The position numbers and the translations under genes are program-made. 64,000 bases of DNA, taken from NCBI GenBank assembly GCA_902530455.1, contig CACAAD010000002.1, positions 1-64,000 of the forward strand, in the 5' to 3' direction. The notes under the pieces were generated by a model. It was not told where the DNA came from. It ran no database searches and saw nothing but the letters and a program-made list of their open reading frames with translations. Position 1 is the first letter of the stretch; every line of letters begins with the position of its first letter. Positions 9,508-19,420 of this stretch are shown here, one piece after another. This DNA comes from an uncultured Pelagibacteraceae bacterium. GTDB taxonomy: Bacteria; Pseudomonadota; Alphaproteobacteria; Pelagibacterales; Pelagibacteraceae.

Positions 9508-11604
9508 GTGGCTAAAAGATCGAAAAAAAAGAATAAACAAAAAAAAACTAGATTTAAAAAAAAATCTAAGAAAGCGAAAAGACTTAGAAGAAAAACAAGA
9601 AAGATTAAGTCTAGAAGGTCGAAAGGTAGAAGTTCAAAAAAAAATATTATTGTTAAGGATGAAGAAGGAAATTCAGTTATAAAAGTTTCTGACTCTTGGT
9701 CTAATCAAGCTTTAATAAATAGCTCTAAATATAAAAAAAAATATAATTTATCTGTTAAAGAAAATGATAAATTTTGGAAAAAAGAAGGAAAGAGAATTTC
9801 TTGGATCAAACCATATACCAAAATCAAGGATGTAAAATATAGTAAAGATGAAGTAAAAATAAAATGGTTTTACGACGGTACTTTAAATGTTTCAGCAAAT
9901 TGTATTGATAGGCATTTAAAAAAGAATGGAAAAAAAACTGCAATTATATGGGTAGGTGATGATCCCGCAGATACAAAAAAAATAACATACAAAGAATTAC
10001 ATAAAAACGTAAGTAAAGCCGCTAACGCCCTAAAAAGTATAGGGATACAGAAAGGTGACAGAGTGACTATTTATCTAACAATGATACCAGAGCTAGCATA
10101 TACAATGCTTGCTTGTGCAAGAATAGGTGCTGTTCATTCCATAATTTTTGGAGGTTTTTCACCGGACTCTATTGCCACAAGAATTAATGATTGCGAGTCT
10201 GATTATTTAATTACAGCTGATGAAGGTGTGCGTGGAGGAAAAATTATACCTCTAAAAAAAATAGCAGATGAGGCTTTGTCTCAGTGCCCTAACGTAAAAA
10301 AATGCGTGGTAGTAAAGAGAACTGGAAATCAGGTAAGTTGGGATGATGACAGAGATGTTTCTTATGAAGAATTAATTTCAAAAGTATCTGCTAAATGTGA
10401 TCCGGAAGAAATGAGTGCAGAAGATCCTTTGTTTATTCTTTACACATCAGGATCAACAGGAAAACCTAAAGGTGTTCTACATACATCTGGAGGATACCTT
10501 GTGTACGCATCAATGACACATCAATATATATTTGATTATAAACCAAAAGATATTTATTGGTGCACCGCAGATATTGGTTGGGTAACAGGGCACAGCTATA
10601 TCATCTACGGCCCACTTTCTAATGGTGCTACTACAATTATGTTTGAAGGAGTTCCTAATTACCCGGATAGTTCTAGATGGTGGCAGATAGTTGACAAATA
10701 TAAAGTTAATATCTTTTATACTGCTCCCACAGCTATCAGAGCTTTGATGAGAGAAGGCGACCAGCCTGTAAAAAAAACAAGTAGAAAATCCCTAAAATTA
10801 CTTGGTACCGTTGGAGAACCTATCAATCCAGAAGCCTGGATGTGGTATTATAAAACTGTAGGTGAAGGGCGTTGTCCAATAGTTGATACTTGGTGGCAGA
10901 CTGAAACTGGAGGAATTTTAATTGCTCCACAGCCCGGTGCAATTGACCTTAAACCAGGGTCAGCAACGAAACCCTTTTATGGAATTAAACCAGTAATTGT
11001 GGATGAAGCTGGTAAAGTTCTAAAAGGAGCATGCAAAGGAAGATTATGTATGTCTGCCTCATGGCCAGGCCAAATGCGCACAGTTTACGGGGACCATAAA
11101 AGATTCATTGATACGTATTTTTCTCAATTCGATGGAAAATATTTTACTGGAGATGGATGCAGAAGAGATAAAGACGGTTATTATTGGATAACAGGAAGAG
11201 TTGATGATGTAATTATAGTTTCTGGACATAATTTAGGTACAGCTGAAATAGAAAGCGCTTTCGTAGCTCATCCTAAAGTAGCAGAGGCTGCAGTTGTAGG
11301 ATACCCTCATGATATAAAAGGAAATGGTTTGTATTGCTATGTTACTTTAAATGCTGGTGAACAACCTGATGGTGACCTAGAAAGAGAGCTTAAACTTTGG
11401 GTAAGAAAACAAATTGGACCTATAGCTACTCCAGATTTAATTCAGTTTGCTCCTGGCTTGCCAAAAACAAGATCAGGAAAAATAATGAGAAGAATTTTAA
11501 GAAAGATTGCTGCTAATGAACATAAAGAATTAGGTGATACGACTACCCTTGCAGACCCGTCCGTTGTAGAGTCTTTAGTAGAAAACAGACAAAACAAAGA
11601 TTAA
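9508..11604 (+). CDS. acs: acetyl-CoA synthetase with a poly-basic N-terminal extension
   Basis: [38 protein letters not shown] start with AAGAAGG SD; residues 1-46 are K/R-rich. Confidence 0.95.
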   Translation: MAKRSKKKNKQKKTRFKKKSKKAKRLRRKTRKIKSRRSKGRSSKKNIIVKDEEGNSVIKVSDSWSNQALINSSKYKKKYNLSVKENDKFWKKEGKRISWIKPYTKIKDVKYSKDEVKIKWFYDGTLNVSANCIDRHLKKNGKKTAIIWVGDDPADTKKITYKELHKNVSKAANALKSIGIQKGDRVTIYLTMIPELAYTMLACARIGAVHSIIFGGFSPDSIATRINDCESDYLITADEGVRGGKIIPLKKIADEALSQCPNVKKCVVVKRTGNQVSWDDDRDVSYEELISKVSAKCDPEEMSAEDPLFILYTSGSTGKPKGVLHTSGGYLVYASMTHQYIFDYKPKDIYWCTADIGWVTGHSYIIYGPLSNGATTIMFEGVPNYPDSSRWWQIVDKYKVNIFYTAPTAIRALMREGDQPVKKTSRKSLKLLGTVGEPINPEAWMWYYKTVGEGRCPIVDTWWQTETGGILIAPQPGAIDLKPGSATKPFYGIKPVIVDEAGKVLKGACKGRLCMSASWPGQMRTVYGDHKRFIDTYFSQFDGKYFTGDGCRRDKDGYYWITGRVDDVIIVSGHNLGTAEIESAFVAHPKVAEAAVVGYPHDIKGNGLYCYVTLNAGEQPDGDLERELKLWVRKQIGPIATPDLIQFAPGLPKTRSGKIMRRILRKIAANEHKELGDTTTLADPSVVESLVENRQNKD

Positions 11605-12228
11605 CTATTTTAGATTTACAGGAATTTTTTCAAAATCAGCGACTACCAACATCCATTTATTTTTAATAGAATTAATTACAATTTCTTTGTCCAATTCTTT
11701 TAATTCATCAGCTATCGGTGCCCAATGAAATAAAGCGTTACAACTATTAGAAAAAGGCTTGTCACTACAATATTCTAATTTATTAAAACTATTTAATTTT
11801 TCCTTAAATCTTGATTTGTATTTTTCACACATTTCATTTGGCAAACCATTTATAATTTCATTTTCTAAAATAGTTTGATAAATTTTATTTGGATCTAAAA
11901 TATCAATGTTATGTTTTTTATTCAAATATGAGACGGCGAAAAAAGTTAAATCTGTTACAGCCTCAGAAAAAATATTCCACTTAGCCTTATTGACGGACTC
12001 GATAAAAATATCATCTGTAAACATCATATTTTGTTTTAAACCCATCCTAGTTTTTAAATAACCGTAAAGAGTTGACTGAGTTACAAAAGCTGATTTTTCT
12101 TTTATAAAATTAATCAAATCACTTTCACTATTAATTTTCAGAAATTTTTTGCTTATTTTTTCGTAAGGAAATAGATAGTCTTTTACTGCTGACAAGACCT
12201 CATATATTGCTTTTAGATTCAATTTCAA
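11605..12228 (-). CDS. conserved hypothetical protein
   Basis: Long intact ORF in gene-dense context; no family recognised. Confidence 0.7.
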   Translation of the reverse strand: MKLNLKAIYEVLSAVKDYLFPYEKISKKFLKINSESDLINFIKEKSAFVTQSTLYGYLKTRMGLKQNMMFTDDIFIESVNKAKWNIFSEAVTDLTFFAVSYLNKKHNIDILDPNKIYQTILENEIINGLPNEMCEKYKSRFKEKLNSFNKLEYCSDKPFSNSCNALFHWAPIADELKELDKEIVINSIKNKWMLVVADFEKIPVNLK

Positions 12229-12343
12229 GTTGTATGCTTTTTTGTCTCTTTTTTTTCCTTTGTTTTTAGGGATTTATAGCACTTCAAAATAGGTTTTTTA
12301 ACTTTTAATTACTCTCAAAATGGGTAGGATCACAACCAATAAG

Positions 12344-12357
12344 TTACGTTAACGTAA
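12344..12357. promoter_or_regulatory. perfect 14-bp palindrome upstream of symporter operon
   Basis: TTACGTTAACGTAA equals its reverse complement; ends 14 bp before ATG 12372. Confidence 0.6.
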
Positions 12358-12371
12358 ATATAGGGGGAAAT

Positions 12372-12626
12372 ATGTCAAATAAAGAAAAACATTGGCAGAA
12401 AACCAAAGGTCATATGATAATGACTTTATGTCTTTGGGCTTTCTTTTCAATGGTGATTTTCCTTTTTGGATATGAAATCAACGGAATGAGCTTTCTAGGA
12501 TATCCTTTAGCTTATTACATGACGGCACAAGGATCACTTCTTGCGTTCGTTATCATTATTTTCTGGTTTGCAAACAAGCAAGAGAAAATCGATGAAGAGT
12601 TTGGTTTCGGAGAGAAGGAGGATTAA
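12372..12626 (+). CDS. sodium:solute symporter small subunit (DUF4212-like)
   Basis: Two-TM 84-aa protein, overlaps start of the large symporter subunit, GGGGGA SD. Confidence 0.85.
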   Translation: MSNKEKHWQKTKGHMIMTLCLWAFFSMVIFLFGYEINGMSFLGYPLAYYMTAQGSLLAFVIIIFWFANKQEKIDEEFGFGEKED

Positions 12627-14464
12627 TGTTTAAAGGTGGATTTATACAAAACCTTCCTAAGATTTATGGTTTGTATACCGGAGGCTTCTTAGTTTTCATC
12701 TTAATGATGGCAATAGCTGAGCAAGCTGGTGTAACAGCAAAAACAATTGGTATTTTGTTTGTTGCATTTACCGTTGCGATATATGCCTTAATTGGTTATT
12801 TATCGAGAACGATACAGGTAGACGCATATTATCTTGCAGGAAGACAAGTCCCAACAGTGTTTAATGGAATGGCGACAGCAGCTGACTGGATGTCAGGTGC
12901 TTCGTTCGTAGCATTAGCAGGTGGTGTTTATTTTGGTGGCTATAGTTATATGGCTTTCTTAGTTGGTTGGACAGGCGGTTATGTGCTTGTGTCAACTTTA
13001 TTAGCACCATACTTAAGAAAATTTGGATGTTACACAGTGCCAGATTTTATAGGAACAAGATACGGTGGAAACGGTGTACGTTTCTGTGCAGTGTTAGTTC
13101 TTGTATTAGCATCTTTCACTTACGTGACAGCTCAGATAAATGCTACAGGTACTATTGCTGCTAGAGCATTAGGTATTCCGTTTGAGGCAGGTGTATGGGT
13201 AGGTTTAGTTAGTATCTTGCTTTGTTCAATGTTAGGCGGAATGAGAGCTGTGACATGGACACAAGTAGCACAATACATTGTATTGATTGTTGCTTACTTA
13301 ATACCAGTATTCTGGATTAGTAACAAAATCGGTGCGGGTGTATTCCCACACTTAATGTTAGGTGATGAGGTAGCAAGAATAACTCAACTTGAAAGTCAAT
13401 TCGGTTTAGTCAAAAACAGTGCCGCTGATGTAAAAGCAGCAGGTGTTCCTGGTGGATTAAAATCTATCGCAGTAGCACACGCTGGTGTAGGTGCAGGTGG
13501 AATGGCAGTATGGAAATACATATCGCTAGCTATCTGTATGATGGTAGGAACCGCGTCGTTACCTCATATCTTAATGAGATACTTCACAACTCCTTCAGTA
13601 AAATCAGCTAGAAAATCAGTAGCTTGGTCGCTATTCTTCATTTTCTTGCTTTACTCTTCAGCTCCGATGCTTGCAACTTTGTCTAAAATTTCATTAATGG
13701 ATCCAAACTTACCGACAGGTATTATTGGAAAATCTATTGCTGACGTACAAAGTATAGAGTGGGTCAAACAATGGTCTTCTCAAAAGCAAGTGTTTATTGC
13801 TGACTTTAACGGTGACGGCGTACTACAGTTAAACGAGTGGTTCATGAGAACAGGTGTAGTAGTTCTTGCAACTCCTGAAGTTGCTGGATTACCATATGTA
13901 ATCTCTGGACTGGTTGCTGCGGGAGGTATGGCTGCAGCGATGTCAACTGCTGATGGATTAGTACTTGCGATTTCAAATGCGTTATCGCACGATGTTTACT
14001 ACAACATGATTGATCCAAAAGCGGATGTTAGAAAACGATTAATAGTAGCGCGTGTTCTATTAGTTGTTGTAGGTGCAGCTGGTGCATATATTGCATCAAT
14101 GCGTATCACTAGTATCCTTGGAGCAGTTGCATGGGCGTTTGACTTTGCGATGTCAGGCTTATTCTTCCCACTTGTACTAGGAGTATGGTGGAAGAGAGCT
14201 ACTAGAGAAGGTGCGATAGCAGGTATGTTATCTGGTCTCGCAGCTGGAACAGCTTATCTAATCTATGTGTATCCTAAGTTTATGGGTAACCCAGCTTGGT
14301 TAGGTATCGACCATTTAAGATTTGGTCTAATTGGTGCTCCAGTATGTTTAGTAGTAATGGTTGTTGTAAGTTTAATGACCAAAGCTCCTGATGCTGCAAC
14401 TCAAAGAATGGTTGATGAAGTTAGGGTTCCTAGCGGTAAAGCTATTCTTGGTAGAGCGCACTAA
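12626..14464 (+). CDS. sodium:solute symporter, ActP-like/VC_2705 family large subunit
   Basis: YYLAGRQVPTVFNGMATAADWMSGASFVALAG; GGMRAVTWTQVAQYIVL; SHDVYYNMIDPKA. Confidence 0.93.
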   Translation: MFKGGFIQNLPKIYGLYTGGFLVFILMMAIAEQAGVTAKTIGILFVAFTVAIYALIGYLSRTIQVDAYYLAGRQVPTVFNGMATAADWMSGASFVALAGGVYFGGYSYMAFLVGWTGGYVLVSTLLAPYLRKFGCYTVPDFIGTRYGGNGVRFCAVLVLVLASFTYVTAQINATGTIAARALGIPFEAGVWVGLVSILLCSMLGGMRAVTWTQVAQYIVLIVAYLIPVFWISNKIGAGVFPHLMLGDEVARITQLESQFGLVKNSAADVKAAGVPGGLKSIAVAHAGVGAGGMAVWKYISLAICMMVGTASLPHILMRYFTTPSVKSARKSVAWSLFFIFLLYSSAPMLATLSKISLMDPNLPTGIIGKSIADVQSIEWVKQWSSQKQVFIADFNGDGVLQLNEWFMRTGVVVLATPEVAGLPYVISGLVAAGGMAAAMSTADGLVLAISNALSHDVYYNMIDPKADVRKRLIVARVLLVVVGAAGAYIASMRITSILGAVAWAFDFAMSGLFFPLVLGVWWKRATREGAIAGMLSGLAAGTAYLIYVYPKFMGNPAWLGIDHLRFGLIGAPVCLVVMVVVSLMTKAPDAATQRMVDEVRVPSGKAILGRAH

Positions 14465-14484
14465 GGAATAAAATTAAATTATTT

Positions 14485-14515
14485 AAAGGGGCGATTTATT
14501 CGCCCCTTTTTTTTT
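14485..14515 (+). terminator. intrinsic terminator after the symporter operon
   Basis: AAAGGGGCG-ATTTATT-CGCCCCTTT followed by a T run. Confidence 0.92.
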
Positions 14516-14539
14516 GTTTCAATAATGATAATGTGAGAA

Positions 14540-14881
14540 ATGCCTATTTGGGTTTACATTTTAGATTATATTTTAGGAATAGTGATGTACACTTTAATTG
14601 GAAGAGCAGCCATGAACATCTTTCAAAGGGAAGACTCCAATTTCTTCTTTATGAGAATTTTCGTAAAATTTACAAATCCAGTGCTCAAAATTTTTGATAA
14701 GATCACACCTGAGTTTTTAGCTAGACCAATTGTTCCATTATATGTTGCATTTTATTTCTATTTAATAAGATTTTATTTGATGCCATGGTTATTAGGTTAC
14801 GGGTCTATGGGGATGTTGTCTTTTCCAATAGATCATGAATTCTCTAGAGAACTATACAGAATATTTAGCCCAGACAAATAA
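14540..14881 (+). CDS. hypothetical integral membrane protein
   Basis: Intact multi-TM ORF in gene-dense context. Confidence 0.7.
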   Translation: MPIWVYILDYILGIVMYTLIGRAAMNIFQREDSNFFFMRIFVKFTNPVLKIFDKITPEFLARPIVPLYVAFYFYLIRFYLMPWLLGYGSMGMLSFPIDHEFSRELYRIFSPDK

Positions 14882-14922
14882 TTTTTTTGACAAGATTATT
14901 ATATAAAATATAAATAAAACAT

Positions 14923-15585
14923 ATGTCATCTAACATAAAGATTTCACCTTCAATCTTGTCAGCTGATTTTAGCAAATTAGGGGAAGAAATAATTTCATTA
15001 GACAAAGCTGGAGCTGATTACATACATGTTGATGTAATGGATGGACACTTTGTTCCTAACATTACCATTGGACCAGAAATTATAAAAAAATTAAGACCTG
15101 TAACTAAAAAAACCTTTGATGTTCATTTAATGATAGAGCCAGTAGATAAGTATATTAAAGACTTTGCTAACGCAGGAGCAGATATAATTACATTTCATCC
15201 AGAAGCAACACCAAGTACAGAAGAAACAATTAATTTAATAAAAAAATTTAACAAAAAAGTTGGTGTATCTTTAAAACCAAAGTCTGATATTAGTCTTATT
15301 GAAAAATATCTCAAAAAAATAGATTTAATATTAGTCATGAGTGTAGAGCCAGGATTTGCTGGTCAAAAATTTATGCCGGATGTTTTACCAAAATTAAAAA
15401 AGCTTAAAGAGATAATTACAAATGAGAATTTGAAAATAGATCTTGAAATAGATGGGGGTATAAATTTTGAAAATTCTAAGGATGCGATTAATGCCGGTGC
15501 TAACGTTTTAGTTTCAGGTTCCACTATTTTTAAACAAAATAACGGGGATTTAAAAAAAAACATTAGTTTATTAAGATCGAGTTAA
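14923..15585 (+). CDS. rpe: ribulose-phosphate 3-epimerase
   Basis: ISPSILSADFSKLGEEI, HVDVMDGHFVPNITIGP, VMSVEPGFAGQKF. Confidence 0.97.
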   Translation: MSSNIKISPSILSADFSKLGEEIISLDKAGADYIHVDVMDGHFVPNITIGPEIIKKLRPVTKKTFDVHLMIEPVDKYIKDFANAGADIITFHPEATPSTEETINLIKKFNKKVGVSLKPKSDISLIEKYLKKIDLILVMSVEPGFAGQKFMPDVLPKLKKLKEIITNENLKIDLEIDGGINFENSKDAINAGANVLVSGSTIFKQNNGDLKKNISLLRSS

Positions 15586-15587
15586 CA

Positions 15588-17234
15588 ATGATCAGTCCTA
15601 GAACTGCTTATTATTATATTCTGGCAGTTAAAATTAATATAATTAAGATTTTAAAGAAGATTTATTTCAAAACAGGATTTTATAAAAAATCTTTAATATC
15701 AAAAGTACCAAGCCAATTTTTTTTCTTCCCAAATCCTTTTTTAATGTCTTGTTTCTCAAATTACAGAAAATTTGCCTTTCAAATTAACGATCTGGATCCG
15801 AATAAATTTTGGAAACAGAATTATTCATATAAAGAAAAAAGTGAACTTCACAATTTTCTTTGGTTAAGTTCAATCGATCGTAAAGATAACTCTTCTACTC
15901 TTAGAAAAATTATAACATTGTGGAATCTCGATAATCTTAGATATAAATCTCACATCTGGGAAACAAGTGTAATTAGTAAAAGAGTAATGAGTTGGATTTT
16001 AAATGCTGATATAATTCTTAAAAATTCTAATTTTGACTTCAAAAGAGAGTTTATCGAGTCAATTATTATTCAAACAAATCATTTAAAAAAAAATTTTAAA
16101 TATGAGATTAACCCTCAAAAAAAAATTGAGGTTATCGCCGTTTTAATTTTATCTGGTTTAGTTTTTAAAGAGTATGAAGAAAATTTTCAAGTTGGCTTGA
16201 AAGAGTTGGAAAAGTTAATTGAAATGTTTTTTGATGATAATGGTTTCCCTTTAACTAGAAGTCCAGACGATTTATTAATTTATTCAAAATATTTTTTATT
16301 GATTAAAGAAGTTATAAAAGATGCTCAAAAATATGTTCCTGGTACTTTAGAAAATACACTTGAAAAAAATTTAGAATGTTTAAAACAGATAACTACGCCA
16401 GCCAACTCACTCCCATTATTTAACGGTTCAATAGAGGAAGATTTAACTAATTTTTACGATTATATTGGTCACTTTAAAATTAAAATTAAAAAACCAAAAA
16501 TTAATGCAGGAAATATTTACGTCCTTAAAAATAAAAAAGACACCATTTTTTTTGAAGCGGGAGATCCTCCGAGGAAAAAATACTCATCTTGTTATCAGTC
16601 TGGGCCTTTGTCATTTGAATATTTTTTTGATGATCAAAAAATAATTACTAATAGTGGGTTTGGAGTAAATATTTCTAATAAGGCCAGACTTTTGAGTCGA
16701 TTTACATCTTCTCAATCAGCATTATGTTTAAATGACACATCCATTGTGAGTTTTGAAAAAAATAACTTAATGAATAAAGCTTATGGATTTTTAATTAAAA
16801 GAGATTTTAAAATTTTTAATTTAGAAAATACTAACGACTCCAATGCGATTCGAATTCAAGCTGGACATGACGCCTATCTTAAAAATTTTGGCTGCTTGCA
16901 CAGTAGAACAATTAGTATTGATAAAATTAATAATAAAATTATTGGTAAAGATAAGCTAACACGAAAGAACTTAAATTCAATAATTAAGTACGATATACGT
17001 TTTCACCTGTGCCCAGGTCTCACAGCTGTTCAGACTATAGGTGGAAGTGCTTTACTTATTCAAATTAATAAAAATAAAGCTTTGTTATTCTCTTCAAATG
17101 AAAAAAACTTAAAAATTGAAAAAAGTATTTTTTTTGGAGCCCAGAAAGTGTTAGATAACTATTGTATACTAATTTCTGGGTTCATGGAAAATAATGAAAA
17201 AAACATTTACTGGGAAATAAATAAAAAAATATAA
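15588..17234 (+). CDS. heparinase II/III family protein
   Basis: Large alphaproteobacterial heparinase-like ORF directly upstream of purH; RMLSR-like region around NISNKARLLSRFTSSQSALCLNDTS. Confidence 0.75.
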   Translation: MISPRTAYYYILAVKINIIKILKKIYFKTGFYKKSLISKVPSQFFFFPNPFLMSCFSNYRKFAFQINDLDPNKFWKQNYSYKEKSELHNFLWLSSIDRKDNSSTLRKIITLWNLDNLRYKSHIWETSVISKRVMSWILNADIILKNSNFDFKREFIESIIIQTNHLKKNFKYEINPQKKIEVIAVLILSGLVFKEYEENFQVGLKELEKLIEMFFDDNGFPLTRSPDDLLIYSKYFLLIKEVIKDAQKYVPGTLENTLEKNLECLKQITTPANSLPLFNGSIEEDLTNFYDYIGHFKIKIKKPKINAGNIYVLKNKKDTIFFEAGDPPRKKYSSCYQSGPLSFEYFFDDQKIITNSGFGVNISNKARLLSRFTSSQSALCLNDTSIVSFEKNNLMNKAYGFLIKRDFKIFNLENTNDSNAIRIQAGHDAYLKNFGCLHSRTISIDKINNKIIGKDKLTRKNLNSIIKYDIRFHLCPGLTAVQTIGGSALLIQINKNKALLFSSNEKNLKIEKSIFFGAQKVLDNYCILISGFMENNEKNIYWEINKKI

Positions 17235-18782
17235 ATGAATAAAATTAAAAACGCTTTAATATCAGTTTTTGATAAAGAAAAACTTAAAATTGTTTTAAAT
17301 ACTTTAAAAAAAAATAATATAAATATAATTACTTCTGGTGGGACATTTAAATCAATAAAAAAATTTGGTTTTAAATGTAAAGAAGTTTCAGAATATACTG
17401 GATTTGAAGAAATGTTGGATGGAAGAGTTAAGACCTTACACCCTAAGATTCACTCTGGAATTCTTTTCAAGAGAGAAAAGAAAATTCACAAAAAACAAAT
17501 GCGAAAAAAACAATTTGAGCCTATAGATCTGGTGATAGTTAATTTTTACCCATTCGAAAAAATAATTAAGGGAAGTGCAAACAGAGACAAAGTTATTGAA
17601 AATATTGATATAGGAGGGCCTAGTATGGTTAGGTCAGCTGCTAAAAATTCGAAAGATGTAACAGTTATTACTGATATAGAAGACTATTCTGAATTAATTA
17701 AAGAACTAAATAAGTTTAAGGGTAGAACAACATTTGATTTTAGAAAGAGAATGGCAAGTAAAGCTTTCAGTTTAACCGCTTATTATGATGCTATTGTTTC
17801 GGAATGGTTTAACAGAGATATTGGTTTAAAGTTTCCCGAAAGAAAGACTTTTTTTGGAAAAAAAATTAGTCAATTAAGATATGGTGAAAATCCACATCAG
17901 AGAAGTTCTATTTACATCAGCAGTCTTAAGAAGAACGAACTTGATTTGCAACAATTGAGCGGTAAAAATTTAAGTTACAACAATTATAATGACGTATTTG
18001 CAGGGCTAGATATATTGATTTCCAATTTAGACTTTCCGTCAACAGTAATTATTAAACACGCTAATCCGTGTGGAATATCTTCAAATAAATCTGCACTTGA
18101 ATCTTTTTTAAATGCTCAAGCTAGCGATCCTATAAGTGCATTTGGAGGAATAGTAGCTTGCAATTATAAGATAAACAATAAAATTGCAAAAGAGATTAAT
18201 AAAACATTTTTTGAGGTAATTTTAGCAAAAGGTTTTGATCAAGGGGCTTTGAGAATATTTAAGAAAAAGAAAAATATGAGAGTTATTGATATTTCAAAAT
18301 TTGATAATGAAGCTAAAACGACAGTTAAGTTTTTTGATAACTCTTTTCTTTTACAAGAGAAAGATGAAATAGTTTTTGATAAAAAAAAGTTAAAATGTGT
18401 AACAAAAAATAAACCATCCAAAGAAGAGCTTAAAGATATAGAATTTGCCTTTAGAGTATGTAAGTATGTTAAATCTAATGCGATTGTAATTGTTAAAAAT
18501 AGTTCAACTATCGGTATTGGTGCTGGACAACAAAATAGACTAGACAGTTGTAGGATAGCTACTCAAAAAGCAAGAAAATTTCAGCCTAAAAATCTTATTA
18601 ATTCAGTAGCTGCATCTGATGCCTTTTTCCCCTTTGCTGATGGAATTAAAACTTTAATAAATGCTGGAGTAAAAACGATAGTTCAGCCAGGTGGTTCAAT
18701 AAGAGATAAAGAAATTATAGAGGCCGCAAACAAAGCTAAGATTAAAATGGTGTTTACTGGAATAAGACATTTTAATCATTAA
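17235..18782 (+). CDS. purH: bifunctional AICAR transformylase/IMP cyclohydrolase
   Basis: ALISVFDKEKL, TSGGTFKSIK, MLDGRVKTLHPKIHSGIL, KHANPCGIS, QPGGSIRD. Confidence 0.97.
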   Translation: MNKIKNALISVFDKEKLKIVLNTLKKNNINIITSGGTFKSIKKFGFKCKEVSEYTGFEEMLDGRVKTLHPKIHSGILFKREKKIHKKQMRKKQFEPIDLVIVNFYPFEKIIKGSANRDKVIENIDIGGPSMVRSAAKNSKDVTVITDIEDYSELIKELNKFKGRTTFDFRKRMASKAFSLTAYYDAIVSEWFNRDIGLKFPERKTFFGKKISQLRYGENPHQRSSIYISSLKKNELDLQQLSGKNLSYNNYNDVFAGLDILISNLDFPSTVIIKHANPCGISSNKSALESFLNAQASDPISAFGGIVACNYKINNKIAKEINKTFFEVILAKGFDQGALRIFKKKKNMRVIDISKFDNEAKTTVKFFDNSFLLQEKDEIVFDKKKLKCVTKNKPSKEELKDIEFAFRVCKYVKSNAIVIVKNSSTIGIGAGQQNRLDSCRIATQKARKFQPKNLINSVAASDAFFPFADGIKTLINAGVKTIVQPGGSIRDKEIIEAANKAKIKMVFTGIRHFNH

Positions 18783-19118
18783 TTAAATTTTATCAATTTT
18801 AGCTGCTAAAATGAAATCACTTTCTGCCAAACCTTTTATGGCGTGTGTTGAAATTTTAATTTTGGCGTACCCCCAACCAAAAGTGATGTCTGGATGATGA
18901 CCTTCAATTTCTGCAATTTTACCAACATTAGTTACAAATTTTTCACTTTCAACAAAATTGTTAAATTTAAAATTTTTTTCAATATAATAATTTTTTTCAT
19001 TATCTTTTAATACATCCCATCCATCTACTTTTTTTAAATATTTGTGTATCTCATTGAGGTCAAAAGCTGGAATACCTCCCTCACAAGCTACACATTTTTT
19101 TTCTGCTAAATCTTCCAT
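18783..19118 (-). CDS. 4a-hydroxytetrahydrobiopterin dehydratase (PCD/DCoH family)
   Basis: FNNFVESEKFVTNVGKIAEIEGHHPDITFGWGYAKIKISTHAIKGL. Confidence 0.93.
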   Translation of the reverse strand: MEDLAEKKCVACEGGIPAFDLNEIHKYLKKVDGWDVLKDNEKNYYIEKNFKFNNFVESEKFVTNVGKIAEIEGHHPDITFGWGYAKIKISTHAIKGLAESDFILAAKIDKI

Positions 19119-19160
19119 GACTGTTTTTAATCTTTTATTAGTTTTGCACCATGTTTAATT

Positions 19161-19235
19161 TGGAGCGGGCAAAGGGACTTGAACCCTCGACCTTCTCGTT
19201 GGCAACGAGACGCTCTACCACTGAGCTATGCCCGC
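19161..19235 (-). tRNA. tRNA-Gly(GCC), CCA encoded
   Basis: Reverse complement GCGGGCATAGCTCAGTGGTAGAGCGTCTCGTTGCCAACGAGAAGGTCGAGGGTTCAAGTCCCTTTGCCCGCTCCA; anticodon loop TTGCCAA. Confidence 0.97.
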
Positions 19236-19296
19236 TTCTTCTATTGGCATTGAAAGTATTAGCTTTTTTGAAATTTAGCAAGTGACAAAATATTAT

Positions 19297-19351
19297 TGGC
19301 TCAGACAAATACTTTTCTGCCGCGAATAGAGCTTCCGCAAAAATTAAGCCA
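19297..19351 (+). ncRNA. candidate small structured RNA element
   Basis: Relatively GC-rich block TGGCT...AGCCA enclosing CAGA/TCTG and GCG-AA/TT-C-CGC hairpins (three-way-junction layout) in an AT-rich intergenic region. Confidence 0.25.
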
Positions 19352-19384
19352 TTTTAAAGATAGAACTCGACATATTATTACAAA

Positions 19385-19414
19385 TTGACAGTTCTATTTT
19401 ATTAATCTTATAAT
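19385..19414 (+). promoter_or_regulatory. consensus sigma70 promoter TTGACA-N18-TATAAT
   Basis: Exact hexamers at 19385-19390 and 19409-19414; predicted +1 falls on the A of ATG 19421. Confidence 0.8.
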
Positions 19415-19420
19415 TAAAAG

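Noticed and set aside
12967-13164. Plus-strand ORF of 65 aa overlapping the symporter gene in another frame
   Set aside because: Cys-rich out-of-frame translation of a clear membrane transporter.
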